The notes under the pieces are model-generated. The model saw nothing but the letters and a program-made list of their open reading frames with translations, was not told the DNA's origin and made no database searches. Source: Methylorubrum aminovorans (lineage in GTDB: Bacteria > Pseudomonadota > Alphaproteobacteria > Rhizobiales > Beijerinckiaceae). Taken from it: a stretch of 64,000 bases of DNA. Position numbers and translations under genes: made by a program. This document shows, piece by piece, positions 34,734-43,926 of the stretch. The stretch is taken from positions 124,001-188,000 of the forward strand of contig NZ_BPRC01000007.1 of assembly GCF_022179725.1 (NCBI RefSeq), written 5' to 3'. The first letter of the stretch is position 1. Each line of letters starts with the position of its first letter.

Positions 34734-36029
34734 TCAGGCCGCCTGAAGGGCTGCCGTGACGCGGGCGAGCGGCGGCAATCCCTTGATCGGGCCGATCGCT
34801 GCGAGCGTGGGAGCGCCGCGCAGGAGGCTGCGGCCAGCCGCACGCACATGCTCGACCTCGACCGCATCGATCTTGGCGATTAGCTCCTGCGGCGGGATCA
34901 CCCGGCCCCAGGCGAGAAGCTGGCGGGCGTTGCGCTCGATGCGCCCGCCCGGCGTCTCCAGGGCGGAGAGCAGGGAGAGTTTGAGCTGCGCCTTGGCGCG
35001 GGCGAGCTCGGTCGTATCGAGCCGCTCCGCCGCCTCGCGGGTGGTGGCGATGGTGACATCGACGAGCTCGGCCAGATCCGCGCCCGAGGTGCCGGCGCCG
35101 ATGCCGAACAGGCCGCAATCGGTGAAGGGCCAGTGGAAGGCCTGGATGTCGTAGGCGAGCCCGCGGGTCTCGCGCACCTCGTGCCAGAGCCGCGAGGTCA
35201 GGCCGCCGCCGAGCACTTGGCTGAACAGGTGCAGCGCGTAGTAGCCGTCGTCGCGGAAGGAGAGGCCGGGCAAGCCGAGCACGAGGTTGGCTTGTTCGAG
35301 CCGCTTCTGCATCCGCCGCTCGCCGCCGCCATAGACGCCCGCCACGACCGGGGGCGCCTCGACGGGTTTAAGGCCGCCGAAATGCCGCTGGGCCGCCGCG
35401 ACGATCTCGGCGTGCTCCACCGCGCCGGCCGCAGCGAGCACCATGCGATCGGGGACGTATTCGCGGGCGATATAGGTTTCGATCGCCGCGCGGTCGAAGC
35501 TCTGGATCGTCTCGGGCCGGCCGAGGATCGGCCGGCCGATCGGCTGGTCCGGGAAAGCCGTCTCGATGAAGGCGTCGTAGACGACGTCGTCGGGCGTATC
35601 CTCGACCGCCGCATATTCCTGGAGGATCACGCCCTTCTCGCGGGCGAGTTCGCCGGCATCAAAGACCGAGCGAGTCAGGATGTCGCCGAGCACGTCGAGG
35701 GCGACGCCCGCATCCTCGCCGAGCACGCGCGCGGTGTAGCTCGTGCTCTCGGTGCTGGTGGCGGCGTTGATCTCGCCGCCGACATTCTCGATGTCCTCGG
35801 CGATCTGCCTCGCCGAGCGGGTCGCCGTGCCCTTGAAGGCCATGTGCTCGATCAGGTGGCTGAGCCCGTGCTCATCCGCCCGCTCGTGCCGCGAGCCCGC
35901 CCCGACCCAGACGCCGAGCGTCGCGGTGGCCACGCCGGGAATGGTCTCGGTGGCGACCGTCAGACCGTTTTCGAGGCGACTGACGGTGAGGCCCGGCGAG
36001 GCGCCGAAGGTCGAGAAGTGCTGGTTCAT
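34734..36029 (-). CDS. M16 family zinc metallopeptidase (mitochondrial processing peptidase-like)
   Basis: 431 residues. The inverted zinc motif HLIEH (His58, Glu61, His62) is in a GLSHLIEHMAFKGT context, with the downstream Glu ligand in VILQEYAAVEDTPDD. The C-terminal M16 domain holds the RETRGLAYDIQAF-type substrate-binding segment. This 430-residue single-chain type is the bacterial relative of MPP beta subunit. It starts 6 nt after the thrC stop, with TGAGGTGAC serving as stop and ribosome site, so the two are tightly coupled; the pairing with thrC is common in Hyphomicrobiales. Confidence 0.93.
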   Translation of the reverse strand: MNQHFSTFGASPGLTVSRLENGLTVATETIPGVATATLGVWVGAGSRHERADEHGLSHLIEHMAFKGTATRSARQIAEDIENVGGEINAATSTESTSYTARVLGEDAGVALDVLGDILTRSVFDAGELAREKGVILQEYAAVEDTPDDVVYDAFIETAFPDQPIGRPILGRPETIQSFDRAAIETYIAREYVPDRMVLAAAGAVEHAEIVAAAQRHFGGLKPVEAPPVVAGVYGGGERRMQKRLEQANLVLGLPGLSFRDDGYYALHLFSQVLGGGLTSRLWHEVRETRGLAYDIQAFHWPFTDCGLFGIGAGTSGADLAELVDVTIATTREAAERLDTTELARAKAQLKLSLLSALETPGGRIERNARQLLAWGRVIPPQELIAKIDAVEVEHVRAAGRSLLRGAPTLAAIGPIKGLPPLARVTAALQAA

Positions 36030-36035
36030 GTCACC

Positions 36036-37448
36036 TCAGGCGCCGCGGCTGATGCGGGCATGCTCCGTGATGTAGCGCTCGATCACGGCCTGATCATTGG
36101 CCAGATTCGCGACCGTTTCCGGGCGGGTCATCAGGTCGGCGAGGTGCGGCGGCAGCACAGGGCGTCCGCCGCCGGTCGCCTGCGAGACGGCGTCCGGGAA
36201 CTTGGCCGGATGGGCGGTGGCGAGCGCCACCACCGGCGTCGCCGGATCCGTCTCGAGCAGCTTGCGGGCGGCGCGCACGCCGATGGCGCTGTGGGGGTCG
36301 AGCACCATGCCGGTCTTGCGGTAGGTGCCGGCGATCTCGTCCACCACGTCCGGCTCACGTACGGCCGCCGCGTCGAATTCCTCGCGCACACTCGCCAGCA
36401 CCTCGGGACTGAGCGTGAAGCCGCCGGACTGCTTCAGGCCTGCCATCAGACGCCCGAGCGCCGAGGCGTCGCGGTCGAGCGCCTCGAACAGCAGCCGCTC
36501 GAAGTTCGACGAGATCTGGATGTCCATCGACGGCGAGGTGGTGGGCTGCACGCCGCGAGGCTCGTAGGCCCCGTGCTCCAGGGTGCGCGCCAGGATGTCG
36601 TTGGCGTTGGTGCCGATCATCAGCCGCTCGATCGGCAGGCCCATCCGCTTGGCGACCCAGCCGGCGAGGATGTCGCCGAAATTGCCGGTCGGCACCGCGA
36701 ACGAAACCTTGCGATGCGGAGCGCCGAGCGCCACGGCGCTGGTGAAGTAGTAGACGGTCTGCGCCGCCACGCGGGCCCAGTTGATCGAGTTGACGCCGGA
36801 GAGCTTCACCCGGTCGGCGAAGTCGCCGTGCTGGAACATCGCCTTCACGATGTTCTGGCAATCGTCGAAATTGCCCTCGATCGCCAACGCGTGAACGTTG
36901 GGCGCGTTGACCGTCGTCATCTGCCGCCGCTGCACCTCCGACACGCGCCCGTGCGGAAACAGGATGAACACGTCGACCTGATCGAGCCCTTTGAAGGCCT
37001 CGACGGCCGCGCTGCCGGTATCGCCCGAGGTAGCGCCGACGATGGTGGCGCGCGTGCCCTTCTGGCGCAACACGTAGTCCATCAGCCGCCCGAGGAGCTG
37101 CATCGCCACGTCCTTGAACGCGAGCGTCGGCCCGTGAAACAGCTCCATCAGGAACAGGTTGTCGTCGATCTGCGTCAGTGGGCAGATCGCCGGATGGCGG
37201 AAGGTGGCGTAGGCCGCCTCGATCATGGAATCGAGTTCGGCGTCCGGAATCTCGCCGTCGATGAGCGGGCGCAGCACGCGCTTGGCGACCTCGGCGTAGC
37301 GCATCCCGGCAAAGCCCGCGATCGTGTCACGGCTGAGCTGCGGCCAGCTCTCGGGCACGTAGAGGCCGCCGTCGCGGGCGAGGCCGGCGAGCAGCGCATC
37401 GGAAAAGCTCAAGGGCGCGGCGGCGCCGCGGGTCGAGACGTGCAGCAA
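36036..37448 (-). CDS. thrC: Threonine synthase
   Basis: 470 residues. PLP-dependent enzyme converting O-phosphohomoserine to threonine. N-terminus MLHVSTRGAAAPLSFSDALLAGLARDGGLY is diagnostic; the PLP lysine is Lys112 in LAFKDVAMQ, followed by GATSGDTGSAAVEAF and PTGNFGDILAGW. The start codon is TTG (37446-37448) with GGAGG 6 nt upstream, and no ATG fits the conserved N-terminus. Followed closely by the M16 peptidase gene. Confidence 0.95.
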   Translation of the reverse strand: MLHVSTRGAAAPLSFSDALLAGLARDGGLYVPESWPQLSRDTIAGFAGMRYAEVAKRVLRPLIDGEIPDAELDSMIEAAYATFRHPAICPLTQIDDNLFLMELFHGPTLAFKDVAMQLLGRLMDYVLRQKGTRATIVGATSGDTGSAAVEAFKGLDQVDVFILFPHGRVSEVQRRQMTTVNAPNVHALAIEGNFDDCQNIVKAMFQHGDFADRVKLSGVNSINWARVAAQTVYYFTSAVALGAPHRKVSFAVPTGNFGDILAGWVAKRMGLPIERLMIGTNANDILARTLEHGAYEPRGVQPTTSPSMDIQISSNFERLLFEALDRDASALGRLMAGLKQSGGFTLSPEVLASVREEFDAAAVREPDVVDEIAGTYRKTGMVLDPHSAIGVRAARKLLETDPATPVVALATAHPAKFPDAVSQATGGGRPVLPPHLADLMTRPETVANLANDQAVIERYITEHARISRGA

Positions 37449-37532
37449 GGATGCCTCCGGGAAGGCGCCCCCTCTACACGATCGATTTCGCCATGTCGAA
37501 GCGGAGCCGGTGCCATTTCTTGCCCCGCGCGG

Positions 37533-37946
37533 TCAAACCCGCTCGCCCGGCGCCTTCTTCAACTGGCATCCGGTGATGCGCCACTGGCCGTCGGCCTGGC
37601 GCTGGAGCGTGTAGAGTGCCACCCAATCGAGGCCAGCCTCGTCCTGTAGGCTCACCCCTTGAGCGATCTCGTCCTCGGCCGTCTCCTGCACCGACTCGAA
37701 GCGGTAGCTGCGCGGACGCAGGACCGGTGCGTAGCCCTTCGCCACCATGGCGATGAAGGTCTCGGCCGAGGGAAACAGGTTGCGGATTTGCGGCGCGGCC
37801 TCGGCGTAGGCCGCCGGCGCATCGTTGCGGCGGAAGGCGTCGATCTGCCGCTCGATGGTGGCGCGGGCAGCACCGCGCGCCGCATCGTCGGACTGCGCCG
37901 CGCTCCCCGTCAGAACGAGGAAGAGGAGGCTGGCAACGGTGCGCAT
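37533..37946 (-). CDS. DUF4864 family secreted protein
   Basis: About 137 residues with a signal peptide (MRTVASLLFLVLTGSAAQ). The mature part (ATIERQIDAFRRNDAPAAYAEAAPQIRNLFPSAETFIAMVAKGYAPVLRP) matches the DUF4864 pattern, an NTF2-like-looking fold of unknown function. The start at 37946 fits the signal peptide. It lies between SURF1 and thrC on the minus strand, 84 nt before thrC. Confidence 0.83.
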   Translation of the reverse strand: MRTVASLLFLVLTGSAAQSDDAARGAARATIERQIDAFRRNDAPAAYAEAAPQIRNLFPSAETFIAMVAKGYAPVLRPRSYRFESVQETAEDEIAQGVSLQDEAGLDWVALYTLQRQADGQWRITGCQLKKAPGERV

Positions 37947-38035
37947 CGAACGGCACTCCGCGGAAATCCTGCCGCGGGAGGCTTTTCGTTCCCGCGTGGG
38001 ATGCCGAGATCCCGGCACCACGCGAGCCAACGCCG

Positions 38036-38806
38036 TCAGCCGGCTTTCGGCTCCGCCGGATCGTGCCACCGCCGCCACGCGAAAACGGAGAAGACGCCGA
38101 TCAGGCAGGCGGCGATGCCGAACCACGTGAAGGCGTATTGCAGGTGGTTGTTGGGCAGATCGACCCGGAGCTGCCCGCCGCGGGGCCAGCCGCCGGGGTT
38201 CGGCGTCGCGTCCGCCTCGATCAGGTAGGGGGCGACGTTCGTCAGCCCGCGGGCTTCACTGATACCGGGGATGTCGCGGGTGAACCACGCGTCGCGCTTC
38301 GGGTCGGATTCCGGCACGAATAGCCCACGCGCCTCGCTCGCCCGCAGCATACCGGTCACCGTCGCCTCGCCCGTCACCTGACCGGCGGCGCGGTCCTCGG
38401 GACGCTTCAGCTCGGTCGGGATGAAGCCGCGGTTGATCAGGATCGTCGTGCCGTCGTCGCGCCTGAGCGGCGTGAGGACGTAGAAGCCCTGGAGCGCCCG
38501 GCCGGGCTCGCCCGGCGCCAACCCGTGCACCAGGGTCTCCTTGTCGTGGAGGAAGGTGCCTCGCGCCCGGACGCGGCTGAACTCGTCGGCCCGCGCGTCC
38601 CAGGTGTCGAAGGGGGGCGGGGCGGCCGGCGGCTCGGCGTGCGAGCGCTCGATGATGCGGGCGATCAGGGCCTCCTTCTCGGCCTTCCGGGCCAGTTGCC
38701 AAAAACCGAGGCCGAGCAGGATCGCGAGGCAGATCAGGGCGGCGAGACCCGGCGCCCAGAGGCTGCGCAGGCGGGCGCTGCGCTCGTTCGCGGACAAAGC
38801 GGCCAC
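38036..38806 (-). CDS. SURF1 family cytochrome oxidase biogenesis protein
   Basis: About 256 residues. Two membrane helices, one N-terminal (GLAALICLAILLGLGFWQLARKAEKEALI) and one C-terminal (YAFTWFGIAACLIGVFSVFAWR), flank a periplasmic domain with the SURF1 signatures GFYVLTPL, INRGFIP and LPNNHLQYAFTWF. SURF1 helps insert heme a into subunit I of aa3 oxidase. The GTG start at 38806 shares one base with the stop of the DUF983 gene (TAGTG). It lies downstream of the cta cluster on the same strand. Confidence 0.93.
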   Translation of the reverse strand: MAALSANERSARLRSLWAPGLAALICLAILLGLGFWQLARKAEKEALIARIIERSHAEPPAAPPPFDTWDARADEFSRVRARGTFLHDKETLVHGLAPGEPGRALQGFYVLTPLRRDDGTTILINRGFIPTELKRPEDRAAGQVTGEATVTGMLRASEARGLFVPESDPKRDAWFTRDIPGISEARGLTNVAPYLIEADATPNPGGWPRGGQLRVDLPNNHLQYAFTWFGIAACLIGVFSVFAWRRWHDPAEPKAG

Positions 38807-39180
38807 TAGCGGAAGCGCCCCTGCTCGGCCTTGTTGGCAAACTGCACCGCCGCGAGCACGCCCTTGAGCGGGCGCACCAGAGCCAGGCTCAGGCCGATGG
38901 CGAGGCTGCCGGCCACGAGCGCGTGAAGCCAGACCGGCGGCTCGTAGGTGAACTCCATCCACAACGCCGTGCCGACGACGACGAAACCCGTGATCGACAT
39001 CACGAAGAAGGCCGGCCCGTCCGCCGAGTCGAAGGCGGAGAAATCCTGGCCGCAGGCTTCGCAGGCCGGCTTGAAGGCGAGGAAGCCGCGGAACAGGTGG
39101 CCCTCGCCGCAGGCGGGGCAGCGCCCGCGCAAGCCTGTCGAAACCGGGGAGGGAGGCGGGCTCGTCGTCGCTCGGGTCAC
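38806..39180 (-). CDS. DUF983 family membrane protein
   Basis: 124 residues. N-terminal zinc-ribbon-like cysteines (RCPACGEGHLF, then CEACGQDF), followed by two hydrophobic helices (FFVMSITGFVVVGTALWMEF and LHALVAGSLAIGLSLALVRPLKG). DUF983 genes typically sit between ctaE and SURF1 in alphaproteobacteria, as here, suggesting a role in oxidase biogenesis; the molecular function is unknown. GTG start at 39180. The stop overlaps the SURF1 start by one base. Confidence 0.9.
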   Translation of the reverse strand: MTRATTSPPPSPVSTGLRGRCPACGEGHLFRGFLAFKPACEACGQDFSAFDSADGPAFFVMSITGFVVVGTALWMEFTYEPPVWLHALVAGSLAIGLSLALVRPLKGVLAAVQFANKAEQGRFR

Positions 39181-39238
39181 GGGTGACTCACTCGTTCTTT
39201 CCCCCCGGTATCAGAGATCCGGCGAGGCCCTGCACGTG

Positions 39239-39263
39239 AAAAAGGGCGGCTCACGCCGCCCTT
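39239..39263 (-). terminator. Rho-independent terminator after ctaE
   Basis: On the minus strand AAGGGCGGC pairs perfectly with GCCGCCCTT around loop GTGA, then runs into five T (39243 to 39239). It lies about 50 nt after the ctaE stop and before DUF983, separating the subunit III gene from DUF983-SURF1. Confidence 0.8.
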
Positions 39264-39311
39264 CCGGGGTGCCGCCCGGTCGGGGCGGCGGATGCTCTGA
39301 GCTCGTCGGCC

Positions 39312-40169
39312 TTAATGGGCTCCGCCGCCGGCGCCCGCGCCCCACACGTAGATGGCGGCGAACAGGAACAGCCACACCACGTCGACGAAGTGCCAGTACC
39401 AGGCGGCGAATTCGAAGCCGAGATGCTGCTTGGGGGTGAAGTCACCCTGGTAGGTGCGCAGCAGGCAGACGGCGAGGAAGATCGTGCCGATGATGACGTG
39501 GGCGCCGTGGAAGCCCGTCGCCATGAAGAAGGTCGCCGAGTAGATCGAGCCCGAGAAGCCGAAATGGGCGTGGGCGTACTCGTAGGCCTGGCAGGCGGTG
39601 AACAGCACGCCGAGGATGATGGTGAGCCACAGGCCGTACTTCAGGCCCTTGCGGTCGCCGTGCAGCAGGGCGTGGTGGGCCCAGGTCACGGTGGTGCCGG
39701 AGGTGAGCAGGATCAGCGTGTTGAGCAGCGGCAGGTGCCAGGGATCGAACGCCTCGATGCCCTTGGGCGGCCACATGCCGCCGGTGAACTCGACGCGCTG
39801 GGGCTGGATCGGATCGGCCGTGTAGAGGGCGGCCTCGAAATAGGCCCAGAACCACGCCACGAAGAACATCACCTCGGAGGCGATGAACATGATCATGCCG
39901 TAGCGGTGATGGAGCTGGACGACGCGGGTGTGGTCGCCGGAATTGGCCTCGTGCGTAACGTCGCGCCACCACGACAGCATGGTGTAGAGCACGCCCAGCG
40001 TGCCGGCACCGAACACGTAGGGGCCGATGGCGAGGCCGCCGGCGGAGAGACCCTTCATCCAGAAGACGGCGCCGAAAGCCATCAGGAACCCGGAGAACGC
40101 GCCCAGCAGCGGCCACGGGCTCGGGTTGATGATGTGGTAATCGTGGTTCTTGGCGTGCGCCCCGGCCAT
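39312..40169 (-). CDS. ctaE: Cytochrome c oxidase subunit III
   Basis: About 285 residues with seven hydrophobic helices. Conserved features include [42 protein letters not shown] (with the helix III Glu) and the C-terminal [15 protein letters not shown]. Subunit III stabilises proton uptake in aa3-type oxidases. The start at 40169 has AGGGAGAA 9 nt upstream; a 12th-codon alternative upstream is weaker. It follows ctaG with a 144-nt gap containing a hairpin. Confidence 0.95.
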   Translation of the reverse strand: MAGAHAKNHDYHIINPSPWPLLGAFSGFLMAFGAVFWMKGLSAGGLAIGPYVFGAGTLGVLYTMLSWWRDVTHEANSGDHTRVVQLHHRYGMIMFIASEVMFFVAWFWAYFEAALYTADPIQPQRVEFTGGMWPPKGIEAFDPWHLPLLNTLILLTSGTTVTWAHHALLHGDRKGLKYGLWLTIILGVLFTACQAYEYAHAHFGFSGSIYSATFFMATGFHGAHVIIGTIFLAVCLLRTYQGDFTPKQHLGFEFAAWYWHFVDVVWLFLFAAIYVWGAGAGGGAH

Positions 40170-40230
40170 CGCGATGGTTCTCCCTAAGCCCTTGCCCGTC
40201 ACCGCCTGACGGCCGGGCTCTGTTGCCTTG

Positions 40231-40253
40231 GAGGTCCGGCGGGACCGGACCTC
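40231..40253. repeat. Hairpin between ctaG and ctaE
   Basis: GAGGTCCGG (40231-40239) pairs perfectly with CCGGACCTC (40245-40253), loop CGGGA. Located 61 nt after the ctaG stop on the minus strand. Without a T run it may act in mRNA processing or partial termination before ctaE. Confidence 0.45.
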
Positions 40254-40313
40254 GGTTGAAACCCCTCTATCGCGGCGCCCGAGCCATTGTCACGCTTAGG
40301 GCCCCGCGATCCC

Positions 40314-40922
40314 TCAAAAATTGCGCGTAGGTGCGGGCTTGGCCGCTTCCGCCACCGGCGCACCGTTCTTCGAGGGGTAGTAGGTGTAGGACAGCGTCAT
40401 CTCCGAGAGGGTGCCGATGTCCGGATCCTTGCGCAGGGCCGGATCGACGTAGAACACCAGCGGGAATTCGGCCGACTCGCCCGGCTGCAGCGTGTGCTCG
40501 TCGAAGCAGAAGCACTGCACCTTGACGAAGTAGCTGCCCATCAAGTCCGGCTGCACGTTGAACACGGCGATGCCGGCCGTGGGCGCGGGGCCGGTATTGG
40601 TCACCTTGAAGAACACGGTCGCCGTCTGGCCGGGCACCGCCTCGACCCGCGACTGCTCCGGCTGGAAGCGCCAGGATAGGGCTTTGGCGACGTTGGTGTC
40701 GAAGCGGACCGAGATCGGCGCCAGGGCCTCACCCGTTGGGGCAGAGGGTGCGGCGCCGACGAGCGGGGTGCCGCCGTAGCCGGTCGCCTTGCAGAACATG
40801 GAGTAGAGCGGTGCCGAGACGGCCGCGAGGCCACCCATGCCGAGCACGACGCCGGCGCAGGCCAACACGGTCCAACGGGCGCCGCGCGCCGCTTGGCTTT
40901 GCCTCTCGCTCGTATCCGTCAT
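40314..40922 (-). CDS. ctaG: Cytochrome c oxidase assembly protein CtaG/Cox11
   Basis: 202 residues. One N-terminal membrane helix (WTVLACAGVVLGMGGLAAVSAPLYSMFC) anchors a periplasmic immunoglobulin-like domain that delivers copper to the CuB site of subunit I. The copper motif CFCF is in VQCFCFDEHTLQPGE, and the domain has NVAKALSWRFQPEQ and PLVFYVDP. The clear ATG at 40922 follows the CoxF-like gene by 12 nt; ctaE is downstream. Confidence 0.95.
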   Translation of the reverse strand: MTDTSERQSQAARGARWTVLACAGVVLGMGGLAAVSAPLYSMFCKATGYGGTPLVGAAPSAPTGEALAPISVRFDTNVAKALSWRFQPEQSRVEAVPGQTATVFFKVTNTGPAPTAGIAVFNVQPDLMGSYFVKVQCFCFDEHTLQPGESAEFPLVFYVDPALRKDPDIGTLSEMTLSYTYYPSKNGAPVAEAAKPAPTRNF

Positions 40923-40934
40923 CGGTTTACGCCC

Positions 40935-41099
40935 TCAGAGCGGCCGCTGCAGGACCTGCGGCCCGAGCTTCGCGATCGTCAGCACGAAGAAGATCAGCAC
41001 CAGGGCGCCCAGCGTCAGGGCGATGGCGATCGAGCGCTTGCGGCGGGTCTTGACCTCTTCCGGCGTCAGCGGACGCACGCCTTCCGGCAGATCGGACAT
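40935..41099 (-). CDS. CoxF-like small membrane protein of the oxidase cluster, 54 residues
   Basis: ATG at 41099, TGA at 40935. A basic cytoplasmic start (LTPEEVKTRRKRS) is followed by one membrane helix (IAIALTLGALVLIFFVLTIAKLG) and a short tail. Position between ctaB and ctaG and overall layout match the small CoxF-type proteins of Hyphomicrobiales oxidase operons. GAGG lies 7 nt before the start. It lies 8 nt after ctaB and 12 nt before ctaG, so it is surely co-transcribed. Function: presumed assembly or stability factor. Confidence 0.82.
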   Translation of the reverse strand: MSDLPEGVRPLTPEEVKTRRKRSIAIALTLGALVLIFFVLTIAKLGPQVLQRPL

Positions 41100-41107
41100 C
41101 ACCGGCC

Positions 41108-42061
41108 TCACGCCACGACCGCACGGAACAGTCCGAGCCCCTGCTCGGCGAGCAGCGCCGAGAAGAGCAGGAACAGGTAGAGGATCGAGAAGGCGAACAG
41201 GCCCATCGCCGCCTTGCGCTCGGGCTCACCCTCGCGCAGCCGGTAGACCTGCACCGCGCCCGCCAGCATGCCGAGGCCACCGAGCACGCCGACGACGGCG
41301 TAGAGCCAACCGCCGAAGCCGAGCCAGACCGGAACGAGGGCGAGCGGGGCGAGCAGGAGGGAGTACCAGACGATCTGGCGACGGGTGGAATCGGGGCCGG
41401 CGACGTTCGGCATCATCGGGATGCCGGCGCGGGCATATTCACCACTCTTGACCAGCGCCAGCGCCCAGAAATGCGGCGGCGTCCAGATGAAGATGATCGC
41501 GAACAGGACCAGCGACTCGATGCCGACATGGCCGGTCACGGCCGCCTGACCCACCACCGGGGGGAGGGCGCCGGCGGCACCGCCGATGACGATGTTCTGC
41601 GCGGTCGCCCGCTTCAGCCACATCGAATAGATCACGGCGTAGAAGACGATGGTGAAGGCAAGGAGCCCCGCAGCCAGCCAGTTGGAGGCCAGCCCGAGGA
41701 TCAGCACCGAGCCGACCGAGAGCACGACGCCGAAGGTCAGCGCCTCGTCGGGGCGGATGCGCCCGTCCGGGATCGGCCGCTTGGCGGTGCGGGTCATCAG
41801 CGCGTCGATGTCGGCATCCCACCACATGTTGAGGCAGCCGGACGCACCGGCCCCGACGGCGATCATCAGCAGCGAGATCGCGGCGATGACCGGGTTCACG
41901 GTGGCATCCGACACCACCATGCCGACGAGCGCGGTGAAGATGACGAGCACCATCACCCGCGGCTTGAGCAGGGCGAAGAAGTCGGAGACTTCGCCACCCG
42001 CGGCGGAGTTGAGCGACACGCGGCCGGCGTCGGCGCTCAGGCTGTTCGACAGGCTCGTCAT
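41108..42061 (-). CDS. ctaB: Protoheme IX farnesyltransferase (heme O synthase)
   Basis: About 317 residues with roughly nine helices. UbiA-family prenyltransferase; the two Asp-rich sites are [21 protein letters not shown] and the later loop around [26 protein letters not shown] is the CtaB signature. It farnesylates protoheme to heme O, the precursor of heme A. The start at 42061 gives the normal length, but no good SD is seen and an in-frame ATG lies 78 nt upstream. Separated from ctaD by a gap with a terminator-like hairpin; 8 nt before the CoxF-like gene. Confidence 0.93.
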   Translation of the reverse strand: MTSLSNSLSADAGRVSLNSAAGGEVSDFFALLKPRVMVLVIFTALVGMVVSDATVNPVIAAISLLMIAVGAGASGCLNMWWDADIDALMTRTAKRPIPDGRIRPDEALTFGVVLSVGSVLILGLASNWLAAGLLAFTIVFYAVIYSMWLKRATAQNIVIGGAAGALPPVVGQAAVTGHVGIESLVLFAIIFIWTPPHFWALALVKSGEYARAGIPMMPNVAGPDSTRRQIVWYSLLLAPLALVPVWLGFGGWLYAVVGVLGGLGMLAGAVQVYRLREGEPERKAAMGLFAFSILYLFLLFSALLAEQGLGLFRAVVA

Positions 42062-42165
42062 GGAAACCGTGATCTGACGCTTGTTCTGTTGGTCTCGGAT
42101 CGCGCCGTTCTCGGCGCCGCCCTTTGCGGGAGGCCTCACTCAAGCGATGAGGCCACCGGGAAAGA

Positions 42166-42192
42166 GCGAGGACCGCCTGAAGCGGTCCTCGC
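42166..42192 (-). terminator. Terminator-like hairpin between ctaD and ctaB
   Basis: GCGAGGACCGC (42166-42176) pairs perfectly over 11 bp with GCGGTCCTCGC (42182-42192), 5-nt loop. On the minus strand it is followed by TCTTT, 22 nt after the ctaD stop. It could end the ctaCD transcript or lower expression of the assembly genes relative to the subunits. Confidence 0.65.
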
Positions 42193-42214
42193 GATCCTTG
42201 TTGTCTCGACCGCC

Positions 42215-43843
42215 TTAGTGGGCCGGCTCGTCGACGATCTTGGGGAGCGTCTCGAACTGGTGGAAGGGCGGCGGCGAGGACAGGGTCCACTCCAGGGTGG
42301 TGGCACCCTCGCCCCACGGATTGTCCGCGGCGCGGGTCTTGGAGCGGAAGGCCAGCACGATGCCGATCACAAACACCACCATGCTGAGGGCGAAGACGTG
42401 ACCGCCGAGCGTCGCGACCTTGTGCCAGCCGGCAAACGCCTCCGGATAGTCGGCGTAGCGACGCGGCATGCCGGCGAGACCCAGGAAGTGCATCGGGAAG
42501 AACAGGACGTTCGCACCGATGAAGGCCAGCCAGAAGTGCAGCTTGCCCGCCCATTCCGGGATGACGTGACCGGTCATCTTCGGGAACCAGTAGTAGACAC
42601 CGGCGAAGATGATGAACACGGCGCCGAGCGAGAGCACGTAGTGGAAGTGCGCCACGACGTAGTAGGTGTCGTGCAGGTACTTATCGACCGAGGAGTTCGC
42701 GAGCACGACGCCGGTGACGCCGCCGACCGTGAACAGGAAGATGAAGCCCACCGCCCAGTGCATCGCCGCGGTGAAGCGGATCGAACCGCCCCACATCGTC
42801 GCGATCCAGGAGAAGATCTTCACGCCGGTCGGCACCGCGATCACCATGGTCGCGAAGACGAAGTAGGACTGCGTCTGGAGCGACAGGCCGACGGTGTACA
42901 TGTGGTGCGCCCACACGACGAAGCCGACGACGCCGATGGCGACCATGGCGTAGGCCATGGCGAGGTAGCCGAAGACGGGCTTGCGCGAGAAGGTGGCGAT
43001 GATGTGCGAGACGATGCCGAAGGCCGGCAGGATCATCACGTACACCTCGGGGTGGCCGAAGAACCAGAACAGGTGTTGGTAGAGCACCGGATCGCCGCCG
43101 CCGGCCGGATCGAAGAAGGTGGTGCCGAAGTTACGATCGGTGAGCAGCATCGTGATCGCGCCGGCGAGAACCGGGAGCGACAGGAGCAGCAGGAAGGCGG
43201 TGACGAGCTCGGCCCAGGCGAACAGCGGCATCTTGTGCAGCGTCATGCCGGGGGCGCGCATGTTGAGGATGGTGGTGATGAAGTTGATCGCGCCGAGGAT
43301 CGAGCCCGCACCGGCGAGGTGGAGCGAGAAGATCGCGAAATCGACCGCCGCGCCCGGATGGCCAGCCGAGGAGGAGAGCGGCGGGTAGACGGTCCAGCCG
43401 GTGCCGGCACCGGACGATCCCGGCGAGCCTTCCACGAAGAGCGAGCAGAGCAGGCACGCGAAGCCCGACACCGTCAGCCAGAACGAGATGTTGTTCATCC
43501 GCGGGAAGGCCATGTCCGGCGCGCCGATCATCAGCGGGACGAACCAGTTGCCGAAGCCGCCGATGAGGGCGGGCATCACCATGAAGAACACCATGATGAG
43601 GCCGTGGCCGGTGACGAACACGTTGTAGGTCGCCGGGTTGGAGAAGTACTGGAGCCCCGGCTCTTCCATTTCCATACGGATGCCGAAGGACAGGAACGCG
43701 CCGATGATGCCCGCCATGAAGGCGAAGATCAGGTAGAGCGTGCCGATGTCCTTGTGGTTCGTCGAGAGGAACCAGCGGGCGAAAAAGGAGGGCTTGTGGT
43801 CGTGGTGGGCGTCATGCCCGGCATGTGCTGTGGCGGTGGCCAT
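42215..43843 (-). CDS. ctaD: Cytochrome c oxidase subunit I
   Basis: 542 residues, twelve helices. Heme-copper oxidase catalytic subunit of the aa3 type: [14 protein letters not shown] at the N-terminus, D-channel [20 protein letters not shown], the CuB and cross-linked His-Tyr motif [21 protein letters not shown], and the heme ligand region [15 protein letters not shown]. It reduces oxygen to water while pumping protons. A good AAGGA site precedes the ATG. It lies 83 nt after ctaC. Confidence 0.97.
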   Translation of the reverse strand: MATATAHAGHDAHHDHKPSFFARWFLSTNHKDIGTLYLIFAFMAGIIGAFLSFGIRMEMEEPGLQYFSNPATYNVFVTGHGLIMVFFMVMPALIGGFGNWFVPLMIGAPDMAFPRMNNISFWLTVSGFACLLCSLFVEGSPGSSGAGTGWTVYPPLSSSAGHPGAAVDFAIFSLHLAGAGSILGAINFITTILNMRAPGMTLHKMPLFAWAELVTAFLLLLSLPVLAGAITMLLTDRNFGTTFFDPAGGGDPVLYQHLFWFFGHPEVYVMILPAFGIVSHIIATFSRKPVFGYLAMAYAMVAIGVVGFVVWAHHMYTVGLSLQTQSYFVFATMVIAVPTGVKIFSWIATMWGGSIRFTAAMHWAVGFIFLFTVGGVTGVVLANSSVDKYLHDTYYVVAHFHYVLSLGAVFIIFAGVYYWFPKMTGHVIPEWAGKLHFWLAFIGANVLFFPMHFLGLAGMPRRYADYPEAFAGWHKVATLGGHVFALSMVVFVIGIVLAFRSKTRAADNPWGEGATTLEWTLSSPPPFHQFETLPKIVDEPAH

Positions 43844-43892
43844 CGATCCTTGCCTTAATCAGATGTCTGTCGCCTCTGGCGAATGAAGGATC

Positions 43893-43916
43893 GGCCGGGA
43901 CAGGGGCGCCCCGGCC
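43893..43916. repeat. Hairpin between ctaC and ctaD
   Basis: GGCCGGG (43893-43899) pairs with CCCGGCC (43910-43916) in the 83-nt gap between ctaC and ctaD. It may stabilise the processed ctaC transcript; no T run. Confidence 0.35.
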
Positions 43917-43926
43917 CGATGAAGCG